64,000 nt of DNA from Drosophila pseudoobscura (Eukaryota; Arthropoda; Insecta; Diptera; Drosophilidae). A program made the position numbers and the translations under genes. The stretch lies in assembly GCF_009870125.1 (NCBI RefSeq), contig NC_046681.1, positions 18,861,001 to 18,925,000 on the forward strand. Direction: 5' to 3'. The notes below the pieces were generated by a model, which was not told where the DNA came from, did no database searches, and was given only the letters and a program-made list of their open reading frames with translations. Numbering within the stretch: the first letter of the stretch is position 1; every line of letters begins with the position of its first letter. Shown piece by piece: positions 9,773 to 20,889 of the stretch.

Positions 9773-11983
9773 GAATCGCCCACCCCCACAACTAAATCCG
9801 GCCAAGGGTCACCCTCCAGCGAACCTACGCGTAAATGAATGCAACAATGAGCAATCCATACTATTTCGCAATATTGCTCACAGCAGCAGCTCTCCCTTCA
9901 CGCCCCACTCCCTCACAAGCCATCGACCCATTAGAGGTTTTTATGAATGAAATATTCGAGATGGTCGGGTCTGCGTAGTAAAAGCTCTCCTCTACACACA
10001 ACGTAGGCTTCAACGCGTCACCATAAAATAAATATAAACAATACACATTCCATCCGAGGCGACTATGGAATACCTGCTAAAGAACCTAAAAAGCTTACAA
10101 GGCCTACAATACAACACTCTCGCAGTGATATGAATTGGATTGCTGGCAATAATGAAAATATTATTCAATCGTTTGGAAAAATGTATGTATGTATGTATGA
10201 AATCGCTGCATACTCAATAGCTTTAATCATAATCGTACCAAAGAACAGATTCTTATCTTCAAAAGTGTGACTAAACCATACGTTTTCTGCGAACATTACC
10301 TTTCTCAATTTGAGAGTATTTTCAGCAAAATTGATTAGAAATGGGAACAACTGATTATAGGGGTTTTTTCAGCAAAATTGATTGGAAATATAAACTGATG
10401 TCTGAGGTCTTAAGGTCTGAGTCATAGAAAATTATGATGTCGTTAAACTTTGCTGAAACTTGGATGAAGAGCATTGTACGATAAGATTAGCATAAAGAAG
10501 TCTATCAAACTAAACTTAAAGTTCGACCAATTTTTTGATTGCGAAAATGCTTTAAATATTAGCTTAAGGGCTTCTATAATTCTCCAATAGCCAGTTGTGC
10601 GTACGTATGGCTCTCCCATTAGATATACCCTCTCGTATACTCGTAGTACAGGGTACGAATATCAACAGCGATATGATTGTTTGTATCGCTGGCGCCAGAG
10701 AGCAAAATAGATACGGAGGGCGGGCGCCTAGAGTGAGAGGAGCAATCGAATTTGGCATGAATCACTTACGCCAAAAGCGTCCTCTGCTATGAAATCAGAA
10801 GCGATTCCCGGAATCTCGCACGGAATTCAAATAATCTGCATAATGGGGCAATTGTCCACTGGCCCCCAGGCATCGTCGGTGTTCTTTGCTCCACAAAATG
10901 AGGGGGTCGGTCGCCTAATCCCCGATGCCCATGAATCTACACATGAATACTACACGACCAGTCGCCCAGTAGCCGTGGCCAAAGAGAGCAATCCGTATCG
11001 CACATCGAAGCCAAATTATGAGAGATGAAGAGAGATGTTGTATCAGTATTTAGGCAATAGGCCGCGGCACGACTCATGCCAGTTTTCCCAGAAAAATGAC
11101 GCGACAAACACCGAGGAGAGAGAAAGATATAGCGATCGCAAAACGATGAATGAATTTTCGTATGCCGGGCAGAGACGACCTTACCCCTTCCGTCCCTCTA
11201 CGTTCGTGTGCCCCTGGGGAACTCCATCGACGTTGATTCGCTTACTCGCTTGGCGTATGACTCACGCAACGACGTCATGCTTAAGGTTGCTATTTGCTGA
11301 CGATCCGACGAGCGCCCGATAAGGCGAGAGGGAGCGACGGATCGTGAGAGCAAGTGGCGCAAAAGCTCCGCGGACCCCTGGAGAATTCAGTGGGCAAACT
11401 AGTATCAGTATTCGCGCATTCGACGAACGCTGCCGATTGCTCACGGGGCACTCGGATCTTGGCCAAAGCATGCGAGAGAGAGCGAGGAAAGCTCTGTGGT
11501 GGCTGGTGGCTCGACTTCGTCATGGCTTTATCACCGGCCACTCGGGCCGATCATTAACTCGTCATACCCCAATCGGAGCGGTCGCCTCTGTGGAACTCGG
11601 TCGGCCTGTGTGGATCAAAGATCATCGATCAATCGATCGCATATCCAGCTCGATAGTCGTCGAGTAGGGGCAATAACGGTTATTACGGTTATTAAAATTT
11701 TCCAAACGGAAAAATCCGCTGTGCCAGGCTAAAGATTTCCGCGGCATTCAACGGCACGTGGAAAGTGATTCCGTTCGGCGGGCAGCAGCAGGTGAAATAC
11801 CGGTGAATCATCGAACCATCACGGACTACAATCCTAAATCCGTTTCGCTGCGTCTGCGTCCAACCGGTTGGCGGGGCGACAATAAATATACATACGTGTG
11901 TGCAAATAAGTGCCGTTCCAGGAATCCCCCCATGTCTCTCGAAAGTAAAGTACAAAGCTGAGGAGACAGTGTCCCCCACATTA
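9773..11983. other. rempA 3'UTR and Ets21C upstream region
   Basis: The rempA 3'UTR runs to about 10050. From there to about 11100 the DNA is AT-rich with a (GTAT)n run at 10182-10199 and a short direct repeat (ttttcagcaaaattgatt) at about 10319 and 10366. The stretch 11100-11980 is GC-richer, with a perfect AP-1 heptamer at 11258-11264, and is the likely promoter/5'UTR of the Ets21C long form. No coding gene is seen. Confidence 0.5.
11258..11276. promoter_or_regulatory. AP-1 site next to a CRE-like half site, upstream of Ets21C
   Basis: TGACTCA at 11258-11264 is a perfect AP-1 (TRE) heptamer, followed 8 bp later by GACGTCA at 11273-11279. Together they lie about 700 bp upstream of the first coding ATG of Ets21C, a gene known to respond to JNK/AP-1. 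Confidence 0.5.
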
Positions 11984-14900
11984 ATGGCCCTTGTGCAGGG
12001 CCACAGCCACAGCCAAAGCCTCATACAAACCATACACGGTGCGAGGCCAGTGATTGGGCTCAGCCTTTATCCCATGCACCAGGATGTCCCACCAAAGACA
12101 GTTGGACCTTCAACCGAATCGAAACTGGAAGAGTCGTCGGAGAAGGCGACGTCAAAGGCGGGGAATGGAGGAGGAGGTTACCAGCAGAGACGATGCCGCC
12201 GGCGGCGCTACAGCAGCAGTTCGACTAGCGACTCCAATACCTCCTCGGACTCGGACTCCACAACGGACTCTGATTCGGATACATCCGGCTGCTCTAGAAG
12301 CAGTAAAAGCAGCCACGGACTGCAACCCGCCCCCGATTTGCCCGTACCCGTGGCTGTACCATTGCCCGAGCCTCAAACATCCCCGCCTCTACCTCTACCA
12401 ATCCGCAGTGAAAGCAGAGAACCATCCATCGAATCCAGTGACTCCGTCACACCCGTCGAAGTGCCCGTGGATCCGCATGCCTGGACAACCGAGGACATTG
12501 CCAGCTGGGTGAAATGGCTGACGCGCAAGTTCAAGATCGATCCGGAGCCGGACATCGGACGCTTTCCCAAGGACGGCCAGGAGCTGTGCGAACTGAGCCG
12601 AGCCGATTTCTGGGTCTGTGCTGGATCCCGTCGCGGAGGCACGCTTATGGCCAAGCATTTTGCTCTCAGCTTATACCAAGCCACGGGCCGCGAGACGAGT
12701 CCCATGCTCCACGAGAACGAGCCAAGTGAGTAACTGTATCTAATCTTGAGCCACATAAATCTGAGGCGTCCAGAGATTGAGCTTCGAGCTGCTTGGTAAT
12801 TGGGTTCACGTCCTATTCCCAGTGGTGCGATTGTGAAAGTGGGGGGAGTGGGCGGGCAGGTCCATATGTGAGTGTGGGAGAATGAGAATCCTTTGTGGTC
12901 AAGGCATCAATTGAATCCTTTTGACCTCTCCTGCTAAATGGGAACTGATTAAGATGCCGACTCGCTGATAGACGCGTTACTTATGTGCTTCATTGATTGT
13001 TTTTTTCCGCCGCCTGGACCACCCCTCTCGATGGTCTCTTACGGGTCTGATAAAGCGGAAAAGTTCTCGAAAAAGGTGGAAGCGGGGGACGATCCCAGCA
13101 TTAGGAACAAGCTTTTAATTACCTGCCGCCTCTGGCTTTTCCTCTCCAACTTTCTTTTGCAACTCCATAAACGTAAATCGCTGGGAAAATCCCCTCGCGA
13201 CAGCAGCAAAGTATGCAACACTTTTCCAGTTATTAACTCTTGAAGGAAGAGGAGGAAGGGGGACCCAGGAGGAGACTTAGCAGGCGGTCGCGTCAAGTGA
13301 TGAACTTAATAATAAACGATGTAAATATGATAATTTCTCGCAGGATGTGGCATCTAATAATAAAATCAAAATAATCCCACGGTAGCGACACAAAAGTCAC
13401 CAAGTCATGTCACTCATGAAAGCAGCAATGTGGCACTGAGGCAGTGGCCGTGGCAGGAGGATGAATCGAAGGGGGATTCGGTGACAACAGCACTGCGGGT
13501 GGTCAGCTCCAGTCGGATGGCGGATGGCGGCTGCTTTGGGCACAGGAAAATATTCATTCGTCCGCATCCTTCCTGTGGCAGAGGAAAGCCTCCTCCTGAT
13601 TTGGGTCTGGCATATGCTGCTGATCCACAAGAGCCAGGAGACAGCCAGAAGAAGAGAGACAGAGAAGGCGGCGTCGATTTAATTGATTTGTTTTTTATGC
13701 CAAACGGGATTACGCGTCGCCGTGGCGCAGATTACAGTTGAAATGTCTGAGTCCTTGCCACAATGCTTTTGTACCATTAACTTTTGGGTTTTATACCCTT
13801 TTTGCTCAAAAGCTACTATAATGCTATGCAGAAAAGGAAGAATATAGTCTGTAGTCAGAGAATATATATCATAGATCAAAAATGTCAAAGGAATCATCGT
13901 TTAAAATATTAATGCCATAATGCCATGCCATCTAAATCGAATGGCTATAAGATATAGCCACCGTATATGCATTCCCACTGCAAGGGTATCAATCGCTTCG
14001 GCCCACAAACGCTACCCTTCCTCTTCTTATTCCCACTGTATGTGTGGTGTTTGTGCTTGTGTGTGTGTCCTTGGGGGTGGTGGGTGCTGGGTGGTGAGGT
14101 TGAGTGGCTGCACGTGGCCTCTGCGACTTTGTGACTTCTCTCTGCCACCGAATGCCGAAGCAGCATTTACCACCAGCTGCGCAGGTGAAAGGCAGTCGAA
14201 AGCGGAGCTGTGTGGAGCAGGAGCCGCTGCCTCGACGAAGATGCCACACGGTACGGCAGCATCAGTCAAGTGATAAGAAGCCACCCAGTCAGCGATTCAG
14301 TTGCCAAAAGGCGTTTGCCCGAAACGGTTCGCCTGTGATGTTCCCGAGAAGTGAACTCTGATAACAAAATAAAAATCCACTGCCATTTGGGTGCTCTGAA
14401 AATATATTTGTGTGGAATTGCCAGCAAATTTGCGAAGTTCCCGAGCCCGAAAGTTCATGTGAAAATTGGTGCTGCTTTCGATCCGTGAATCCCAGAATCG
14501 AACCATGAGCGTCAGCGTGGATGTGGGCGTCATGTGGCGCCTCTCGGAGGATTTCAACCGTCGCTTTGGTCTTCGCATGCAACCAGCCCCGACGGCGGCC
14601 CATCATCCGCATCATGCGGCGGCGGCGGCAGTGCACCACTACCATCATCACCACCAGCACCACCTTGATCACACACACGGCTCGATCATGTTTAACGGTG
14701 AGAATTGTTGCCAAAATTCGTTGGAATTTCCGCTGAGCAGACAGAGCCAGAGCCACAACGAGATGAATGAACGATTCTTCCTCAATGGCGGCGGCAACCA
14801 CTTGATCGTTGGTATTTCCGGTGAGCGGTGCTACGGTGCTGTGGTGCGCCTAGAAATATGAATGGATGGTATATCTGATGATGATGATGATGTTGATGTT

Positions 14901-16202
14901 GTTGTCTATGTGAGGGAATTCTTGCTCTTGGACTGTTTTGCTTTGGCTTGCCTTGCTTTGCTTGGTTGGCCGTGAGTCATCCTGTCATCTGGTGGCTTAT
15001 GACACTTTCGTGACTTCGGAGCCGGCACTTTGAAGGGATTTCCCCTTATAGACCAGCAATGGTTATGGGAATATCCCCAAATGGCGGGTCCAGGATTTAT
15101 GCCTCTTGTGGAATGAGTTTCTGTGAATCCGCGACTGGCTTATGGCATTTCATTACATTTCGTTCCGTTGTTTGGCACTCTTGCCACGTCCACAACGACA
15201 TAGAGGCAGCGAAAAAGAGACATTGACCAGAAAATCTCGTTTGGCTGGGTGGGACTTCTCTCGCGAGTCTCTCTCTTTGTATGGCTCTCTTTCTCTGTCT
15301 GTCTGGCTTGGGGGCATGGGCATCTGTTGTGTATCTGTTGGCTGATTCGCGTGTTTTGTCTCTCTTTCAGATCCGTATCAACTGCTGAACGCTGCCTCGC
15401 ACCGATTGGTTGCCCAGGGCTCCGGCGGGCAAATACAGCTGTGGCAATTTCTGCTGGAGCTGCTCGCTGATTCGTCGAACGTCGCTTACATCAGCTGGGA
15501 GGGCCAATCGGGGGAGTTCCGGCTCATTGACCCGGACGAGGTGGCCAAGCGATGGGGCGAGCGCAAGGCCAAGCCAAACATGAACTACGACAAGTTGAGC
15601 CGGGCCCTCAGGTAAGTCAATCCATGTGCGTATATCCATCAGGCATCCTCAAAATTATGTGTTGCAGGTACTACTACGACAAGAACATCATGACCAAGGT
15701 GCATGGCAAGCGGTACGCCTACAAGTTCGACTTCCATGGCCTGATGGCAGCCTGCCAGGCCCAGGCGCAGGGCGTCGATCCGGCCGCTAATATGCTAGGT
15801 TCCTACAATCATCATCCCGGCGGCGGAATGCCCCTGACCCGCCACGCGCCGCTGCACCACCACCACGCCCAGCATCCACATCATCATCATCCGCACTCGC
15901 ATCCACACAGCCACGGACATGTCCATGCCGGACAGCCGCACTTCATGCACCACCACACATCGCCCGCCTCGACGAGCTCCAGTCTGGGATTCCCGTCGCC
16001 TTCGACGGTCTCATCACAGCCCTCGCCCGGCAATGGTCCGTCCTCATCGACATCGGCGGCGGCGTTTACAGCACCATTCCACGGCGGGACAGTGGCTGAA
16101 CAGGCAGGCAGAACAGGAACAGGAACAGGGACAGGCACAGGGGCGGGGAATACACCCTCGACCTATGACCAGAGCACCCCATCCACGAATGCATTTAATT
16201 GA
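11984..16202 (+). CDS. Ets21C: ETS transcription factor Ets21C, long isoform (PNT + ETS)
   Basis: Coding exons 11984-12725, 15371-15611 and 15668-16202 join in phase to give 505 aa. I chose the ATG at 11984 (MALVQG) because upstream codons in that frame lack an ATG. Residues 60-110 are Arg/Ser-rich ([12 protein letters not shown], then SDSDS). Residues about 162-235 are the pointed (PNT/SAM) domain ([18 protein letters not shown]...). Residues about 268-350 are an ETS domain of the FLI1/ERG class ([40 protein letters not shown]). The C-terminal part is rich in His and Gly/Thr. The ETS domain binds GGA(A/T) DNA in the nucleus. Ets21C acts in stress, regeneration and tumour models downstream of JNK. 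The splice junction makes NPYQLL here, against DPYQLL in the short form. No canonical AATAAA is seen between the stop and 16754. Confidence 0.93.
12726..14504 (+). other. Ets21C long-form intron, 5' part (contains the short-form promoter)
   Basis: Donor GTGAGT at 12726. This is intronic DNA with TG-rich and CA-rich patches (14040-14060) and no convincing open frame. The short-form transcript must start within its 3' portion, since the alternative ATG follows at 14505. Confidence 0.5.
14505..14697 (+). CDS. Ets21C: Alternative first coding exon of the Ets21C short (PNT-less) isoform
   Basis: The ATG at 14505 (context aaccATGAG) opens [22 protein letters not shown], followed by a His-rich stretch (HHPHH, HHYHHHH). 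The donor ACG|GTGAGA at 14698 leaves phase 1, exactly as the long-form exon does, so it splices to 15371 and creates DPYQLL, the residues seen in FLI1-class proteins. The predicted product is 322 aa with an ETS domain and no PNT. A second donor CCG|GTGAGC at 14821 is also phase 1 and would add 41 codons (363 aa). Confidence 0.75.
14698..15370 (+). other. Ets21C intron before the ETS exons, with an AP-1 heptamer
   Basis: This intron precedes the shared ETS exon (acceptor tctctttcag ending at 15370). A perfect TGAGTCA is at 14973-14979. The rest is T/G- and CT-rich (15260-15370). If the second donor is used, 14698-14820 is coding. Confidence 0.5.
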
Positions 16203-16754
16203 AGATGGAGCCGGGAACTACCCCAATTTGTTTTGTGGGGTTGTAATCGGTCGACCTACTGGGCAGGGGGTGGCGTGTGAGGGGGAGATGCGCAGGGACC
16301 ACCCATTGCGCAGATGGCAGTCAGTTGTCCCCGCTGCCCCGTTCCACCCCTACTCTGTTTAAAGAGCATCCCGAGTCCGGGAGCAGAGCAAACCGGACCA
16401 TAAAAGGCCGTAAAAAGGTACGACACGAGTAATTTCCGCATAATTCCAGATACTTTTGGTTAATTGAGGAATTGTGATAGCCCGGAGCATCGCAGAGCAA
16501 TATAAGAGGAGCGCCAATTTGTTACTTCGTCTGTTATCCCTCGCTTCTAGCTGTAAGCATAAGTATATCCGTGTAATGCATCCAGCATCCCAGTAGAGGT
16601 CTCATCATTATATATTTCTAAGCTCACTAAGTTCACCACCCACACACAAGCATAGAGATATAGTAAATACAAATACAAGAAAAATACGCAAATACAGATA
16701 TAGATACAGAGACGATACACAGATTTCACAGCTATCCAGGCGAGCTGGGATATC
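16203..16754. other. Convergent 3' region between Ets21C and nAChRbeta3
   Basis: 552 bp with no AATAAA on either strand that I can find. Only variants are present, such as AATATA at 16499. The two transcripts may therefore use non-canonical signals or overlap. No gene is seen. Confidence 0.4.
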
Positions 16755-18292
16755 CTAGACATGGCACACAATGGCCAGAATGAGGAAGGTCAGACTGAAG
16801 GCCACAAAAGTGACACGATCTACGGCCGTGGCCAGCAGGGCCCATTCGAATTGGATGGCCCGGGACGAGGGTACCTCCGAGGGATTGATGTCCAGCGGTT
16901 CGGACGGATCGCCATCGGCGTTGTCATAGACATGCTCGTCCATCTCCTTGTTCTTGTCCGTCTGCTGCTCGGCCTCGGAGCTGAAGTGCGAGAGAAACAG
17001 CCAGGAGCCGAATTTACCGTGGAGCAGCTTCTTGAGGCAGTCTGGCACGCGTCGCTTATGCTTGGCCGTCGCCAAGTAGAGCACTCCCACCTCCACAATG
17101 GTGGAGATGCCCAGCAGCAGCAGAGTGTAGCTATAAAACACAACTACGAAGGGAGGTAGCACTGAGGATTACTGCACTACTGGACATGGATGGATCGGCA
17201 GACTCACCCACAAGCGGCGTCTTGTTGGCCAGCACGGGAAGCAGTTGGGCAAAGTACATGAGGAAGGAGGATACCACAATCATGAGGAGGCCGTTGATCA
17301 TGATCTTCTCGCCTCCCATGTGAGGAGGTAGCCAAAAGGCGGATAGTGCCAGTATCACAAAGCAGGCGGCAGGCGTGTAAATGATGGCCGTGTACATGTT
17401 GGAACGTCGCTGAGCCGTCAGGGTGTACTCCAGGTAGCTGTAGTAGTCCTGGGGCACGAATTTCGTGTCTCCAGAGATAATCTGCCACTCGGTGGACTGC
17501 ATCAGGCCATCGTAGTCCAGCCCCTTCTCCATTTTGTTGTAATCCGCATTGATGTGGCGCACGCCCCAGGAGCCGATCTTCAGCTTGCACGTCTGCTCGT
17601 CGTGCGGCCAGTTGATCATGTTCAGGTTGCAGTAGGCCGTGTACACGGCCGGGGGCACCCACAGGAATTGGCCGTCGTGGGTGAGAATCGCCTGAGTGTC
17701 CACCAGGAAGCTGTCCTCATCGCCGGCACCATTGAATAGCGTAATCTGCGGCTTCCAGATCTCGCTGGCACGCAAATGGATCGCCGTAATGTTCTCATAC
17801 TCCTGCGGCTGCCACGTGCGCCGCTCGTCCGTCCAGCGCTGCAAAGGGAATCAAATATAAATTCTGCGTTTGATGGAACGCTCCATAGGAAGTTGGGAAG
17901 CCTACGATACTCAGCCAGCAGTGGGTCGTCATCTTGCCGTTCATCTCGTCGATGTCGATGAAGTTGATGGTCAGACTCATGTTGACGGCAGACGGGTCGC
18001 CATTGTCCAAGGGCTGGCTATGCTTGTCGTAGTTGATGAAGAGGCCCGCGTGGAGACGGTCCAGGGCGTTGACGTTGCCGTTGCCTTCGCTGCTGGCGGT
18101 TTTTGGGGCCGCGTCAGCTACTAAAGGAGTTTTGGAGTTGGTTTGGAGGCTGCTTATACAACTCGGAAACTGGAAAAACTGGCACTTACAAGTGGCGCCT
18201 GGCACGGAAACGGCAAACAGCACAAATATCCCCAGCAGTCGCAACATCCCACGACCGGAAATCAGAGTTTTTATCTTTGGGGACGTCGTCAT
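16755..18292 (-). CDS. nAChRbeta3: Nicotinic acetylcholine receptor subunit beta3 (Cys-loop ligand-gated channel)
   Basis: Four exons on the - strand: 18292-18190, 18120-17906, 17838-17208 and 17161-16755. They join in phase to 451 aa. A signal peptide follows Met16 (MLRLLGIFVLFAVSVPG). The extracellular domain has the Cys-loop with 13 residues between cysteines (CNLNMINWPHDEQTC). Four membrane segments follow (AIIYTPAACFVILALSAFW; MINGLLMIVVSSFLMYFAQLL; VVFYSYTLLLLGISTIVEVGV; and the last, ending near the stop). There is no vicinal CC pair before TM1, so it is not an alpha subunit. The intracellular loop is short. This matches the divergent beta subunit at melanogaster 21C. The exon 2 donor GTAGGC is non-consensus, and the intron before the last exon is only 46 nt. 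Exon 2 has tandem acceptors TAGTAG. Confidence 0.9.
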
Positions 18293-19108
18293 TGTTGTTC
18301 CCAGTTAGATTTTTAAGTATTTAATGCATTCGGCTCCGAGTCTGAAATGGTACTGAGTACTGAGCATCAGCTCAAAGTTTTGCACATGGCCGTCGCTCTG
18401 ATAAGTCAGAATGCGCCGAAATACAACCGAGGCTCTAGGCCGCGGAGAGCGGATAAGCGATAACGGCGGCTCGGAAATATGTGGGCATTGACCATATCTG
18501 ACTGATTGAATTTGTGTTTGACCAAGAGCAGATTCAATTTGATTCACATTTGATGCAGATATAAATATGGGGCTAGCCAAGCAATGTATATTTGAAAGCC
18601 ACATTGCCGCACTATGAAACAAGTCAAGTCTTTTTATATGGATCTTTCTCTGCACACCGTACAATTGCAAAAACGTAACGATGACCACCAGTCTATATGC
18701 CTTCGCATGTAAACATAAACAACAAATCAAAACAACAATCAAGAAATCGGATATGATGTGGGCTACAATATGGTTTTTTTCAAAAAAAGCCGCTAATTTA
18801 TCGCACAAAAATACCGATATTGTTTTGCAATTAGCCCTGAACATCGATGAGTATAATCAAAAGTCCGTATATCTGATCTAATGACGTGAAACAACAGAAA
18901 AATAAAGCCAATTTGGTAAAAATTCAAAAACTAAGGTTTGTTGATGATATATCCCAGAAAAATATCCATGTTAATATCACCTACAAATATATTATCACAA
19001 AAAATATATATCGATATATTGATATACATATCTACCATCCCTAATATTGACGTGTACCTGGCTGCGTGTCAGTTTCGACGAACGATTTTCTAATAAATAC
19101 AAGAAGCC
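18293..19108. other. Divergent nAChRbeta3 / Spp intergenic region
   Basis: AT-rich, with no coding evidence. The frame at 18305-18844 (-) is stop-free by chance and lacks protein features. A perfect DRE is at 19009-19016 near Spp. Confidence 0.55.
19009..19016 (+). promoter_or_regulatory. DRE (TATCGATA) in the Spp promoter
   Basis: A perfect TATCGATA octamer lies 93-100 bp upstream of the Spp ATG. DREF binds it at Drosophila housekeeping promoters, and Spp is broadly expressed. One of only two perfect DREs I found in the window. Confidence 0.65.
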
Positions 19109-20418
19109 ATGGCGGACGAAGTAATTGACTCTGTGAAAGAGACTATCAAAGGAATATTTGAGAATGTGAACGTGAACGTGAAAAACGAAACCGCGTCCAA
19201 TGAGAAAAAACCACCGTCCAGCCCGGAGGGCATCGCCGTGGCATACGGCAGCTTGGTGATTATGGCCATGTTGCCCATTATTTTCGGCTCGATACGTTCG
19301 GTGAAACTGCACAAGCTGAAAAAGGTAGGTCATTTGTTGCAATAATTTTACTTTGCTCTCCCACTCACTGGTTTGGTTTCCATCGCTTCGCCGCAGTCTA
19401 CGGGGGAGAAAGCCGACACAATGACAAAGAAAGACGCCATGTACTTTCCACTGTTTGCCTCGGGCGCCCTCTTCGGCCTGTATCTGTTCTTCAAGATATT
19501 CCAGAAGGGGCACATCAACTTCTTGCTCACCGGCTACTTTTTCGTGCTGGGCGTGATTGCGTTGGCGCACCTTCTCAGCCCTGTGATGAACTCGTTGATG
19601 CCCGCCGCCGTGCCAAAAGTTCCCTTCCACATACTCTTCACCAGCGGTGAGGGTAAGCACAAGGAGGATCTCATTAACTATAAGTTTTCCACACACGACA
19701 TTGTGTGCCTGGTGATCTCGTCGGTCATAGGCGTGTGGTATCTCCTGAAGAAGCATTGGATAGCCAACAACCTGTTCGGCCTGGCCTTCGCCATCAACGG
19801 AGTGGAGATGCTCCATTTGAACAACTTTGTGACTGGCGTCATCCTGCTAAGCGGTCTCTTCTTCTATGACATCTTCTGGGTGTTTGGCACCAATGTCATG
19901 GTGACCGTGGCGAAAAGCTTTGAGGCCCCCATCAAGCTAGTCTTCCCCCAGGATCTCATCGACAATGGCCTAAATGCTTCCAACTTCGCCATGCTGGGTC
20001 TTGGCGACATTGTCATTCCGGGCATCTTCATTGCCCTGCTCCTGCGATTCGACGACAGCAAGAAGAGGAAGACGCGCATTTATTTCTACTCCACATTGGC
20101 GGCTTATTTCCTGGGTCTCATGGCCACGATCTTTGTGATGCATGTCTTCAAGCACGCCCAACCGGCGCTGCTCTATCTGGTCCCGGCCTGCATGGGTACA
20201 CCCCTTCTGGTGGCTCTTATCCGAGGCGAGCTGAAAGTACTATTTGCGTAAGTTAAAATCAAGTATGAACCTGTTTGTTGATCTTGTTAATATAATATCA
20301 CTTCAACAGCTATGAAGATCATCCCGAGGAAAAGCCCGAAAAGAAGGAGAAGAAAGAGAAGGAGGAGGGCAGCAGTAGCGGCAGCAGCAAAAAGAAGGAA
20401 TCTAAAAAGGCAAAGTAA
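19109..20418 (+). CDS. Spp: Signal peptide peptidase (intramembrane aspartyl protease)
   Basis: Three exons: 19109-19324, 19397-20247 and 20310-20418, giving 391 aa (family about 380). It is a multi-pass ER-membrane presenilin-family protease. The catalytic motifs are YD (Asp230, in LFFYDIFWVFG) and GLGD (Asp276, in MLGLGDIVIPG), with the PAL motif in QPALLYLVPA. The two aspartates are 46 residues apart, as in the human enzyme. The N-terminal luminal part has N-glycosylation sequons (NVNVKNET). The C-terminus is Lys/Glu-rich and ends KKAK, a KKXX ER-retrieval signal. It cleaves signal-peptide remnants and tail-anchored proteins. The likely poly(A) signal at 21055-21060 lies inside the left arm of the downstream inverted repeat. 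Confidence 0.96.
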
Positions 20419-20889
20419 AGCCACCGAGTGCTGCATGAAAACCATACCGTTCCATCAAAACATGTCTTCTTCAATTGGCAAGCCATGTAATATTTTGTTA
20501 TAGCATCCACTTCTCTATCCGATCCGTACTTCCTGCGACATTTCTATAAAAGACGATTTTGCTACATTGATTTAGTAATGTTCCTTGGCAAGGCACAACC
20601 ACCTTATTAAGTTCGATTAAGTTTATGAATATAGAGAATTAACTTACTTTTTCAACTTTTTTACCAGAATCAAATGTTAATCTAGAATCTATTTATTTAT
20701 GTACCTTTTGTAAAGGAACACGAAGAAATAAGAATGAACACTTGAAATATATTCAAATTTTTGTGACCCAATGATTACGTTTTACAATTTTCGCTACAAA
20801 TTAGATGAAACGAAACTAAATGAATCCCTGATCATTTTTTTATTTTCAAAATTGGCGCCCAAAATGTATTTACCGGCGTGGTAATTTAG
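20419..20889 (+). other. Spp 3' region before the inverted repeat
   Basis: AT-rich 3'UTR or intergenic DNA. No convincing AATAAA and no gene is seen. Confidence 0.4.

Noticed and set aside
18305..18844. 179-codon - strand open frame between nAChRbeta3 and Spp
   Set aside because: AT-rich sequence with no domain, no good start context and no splice partners.
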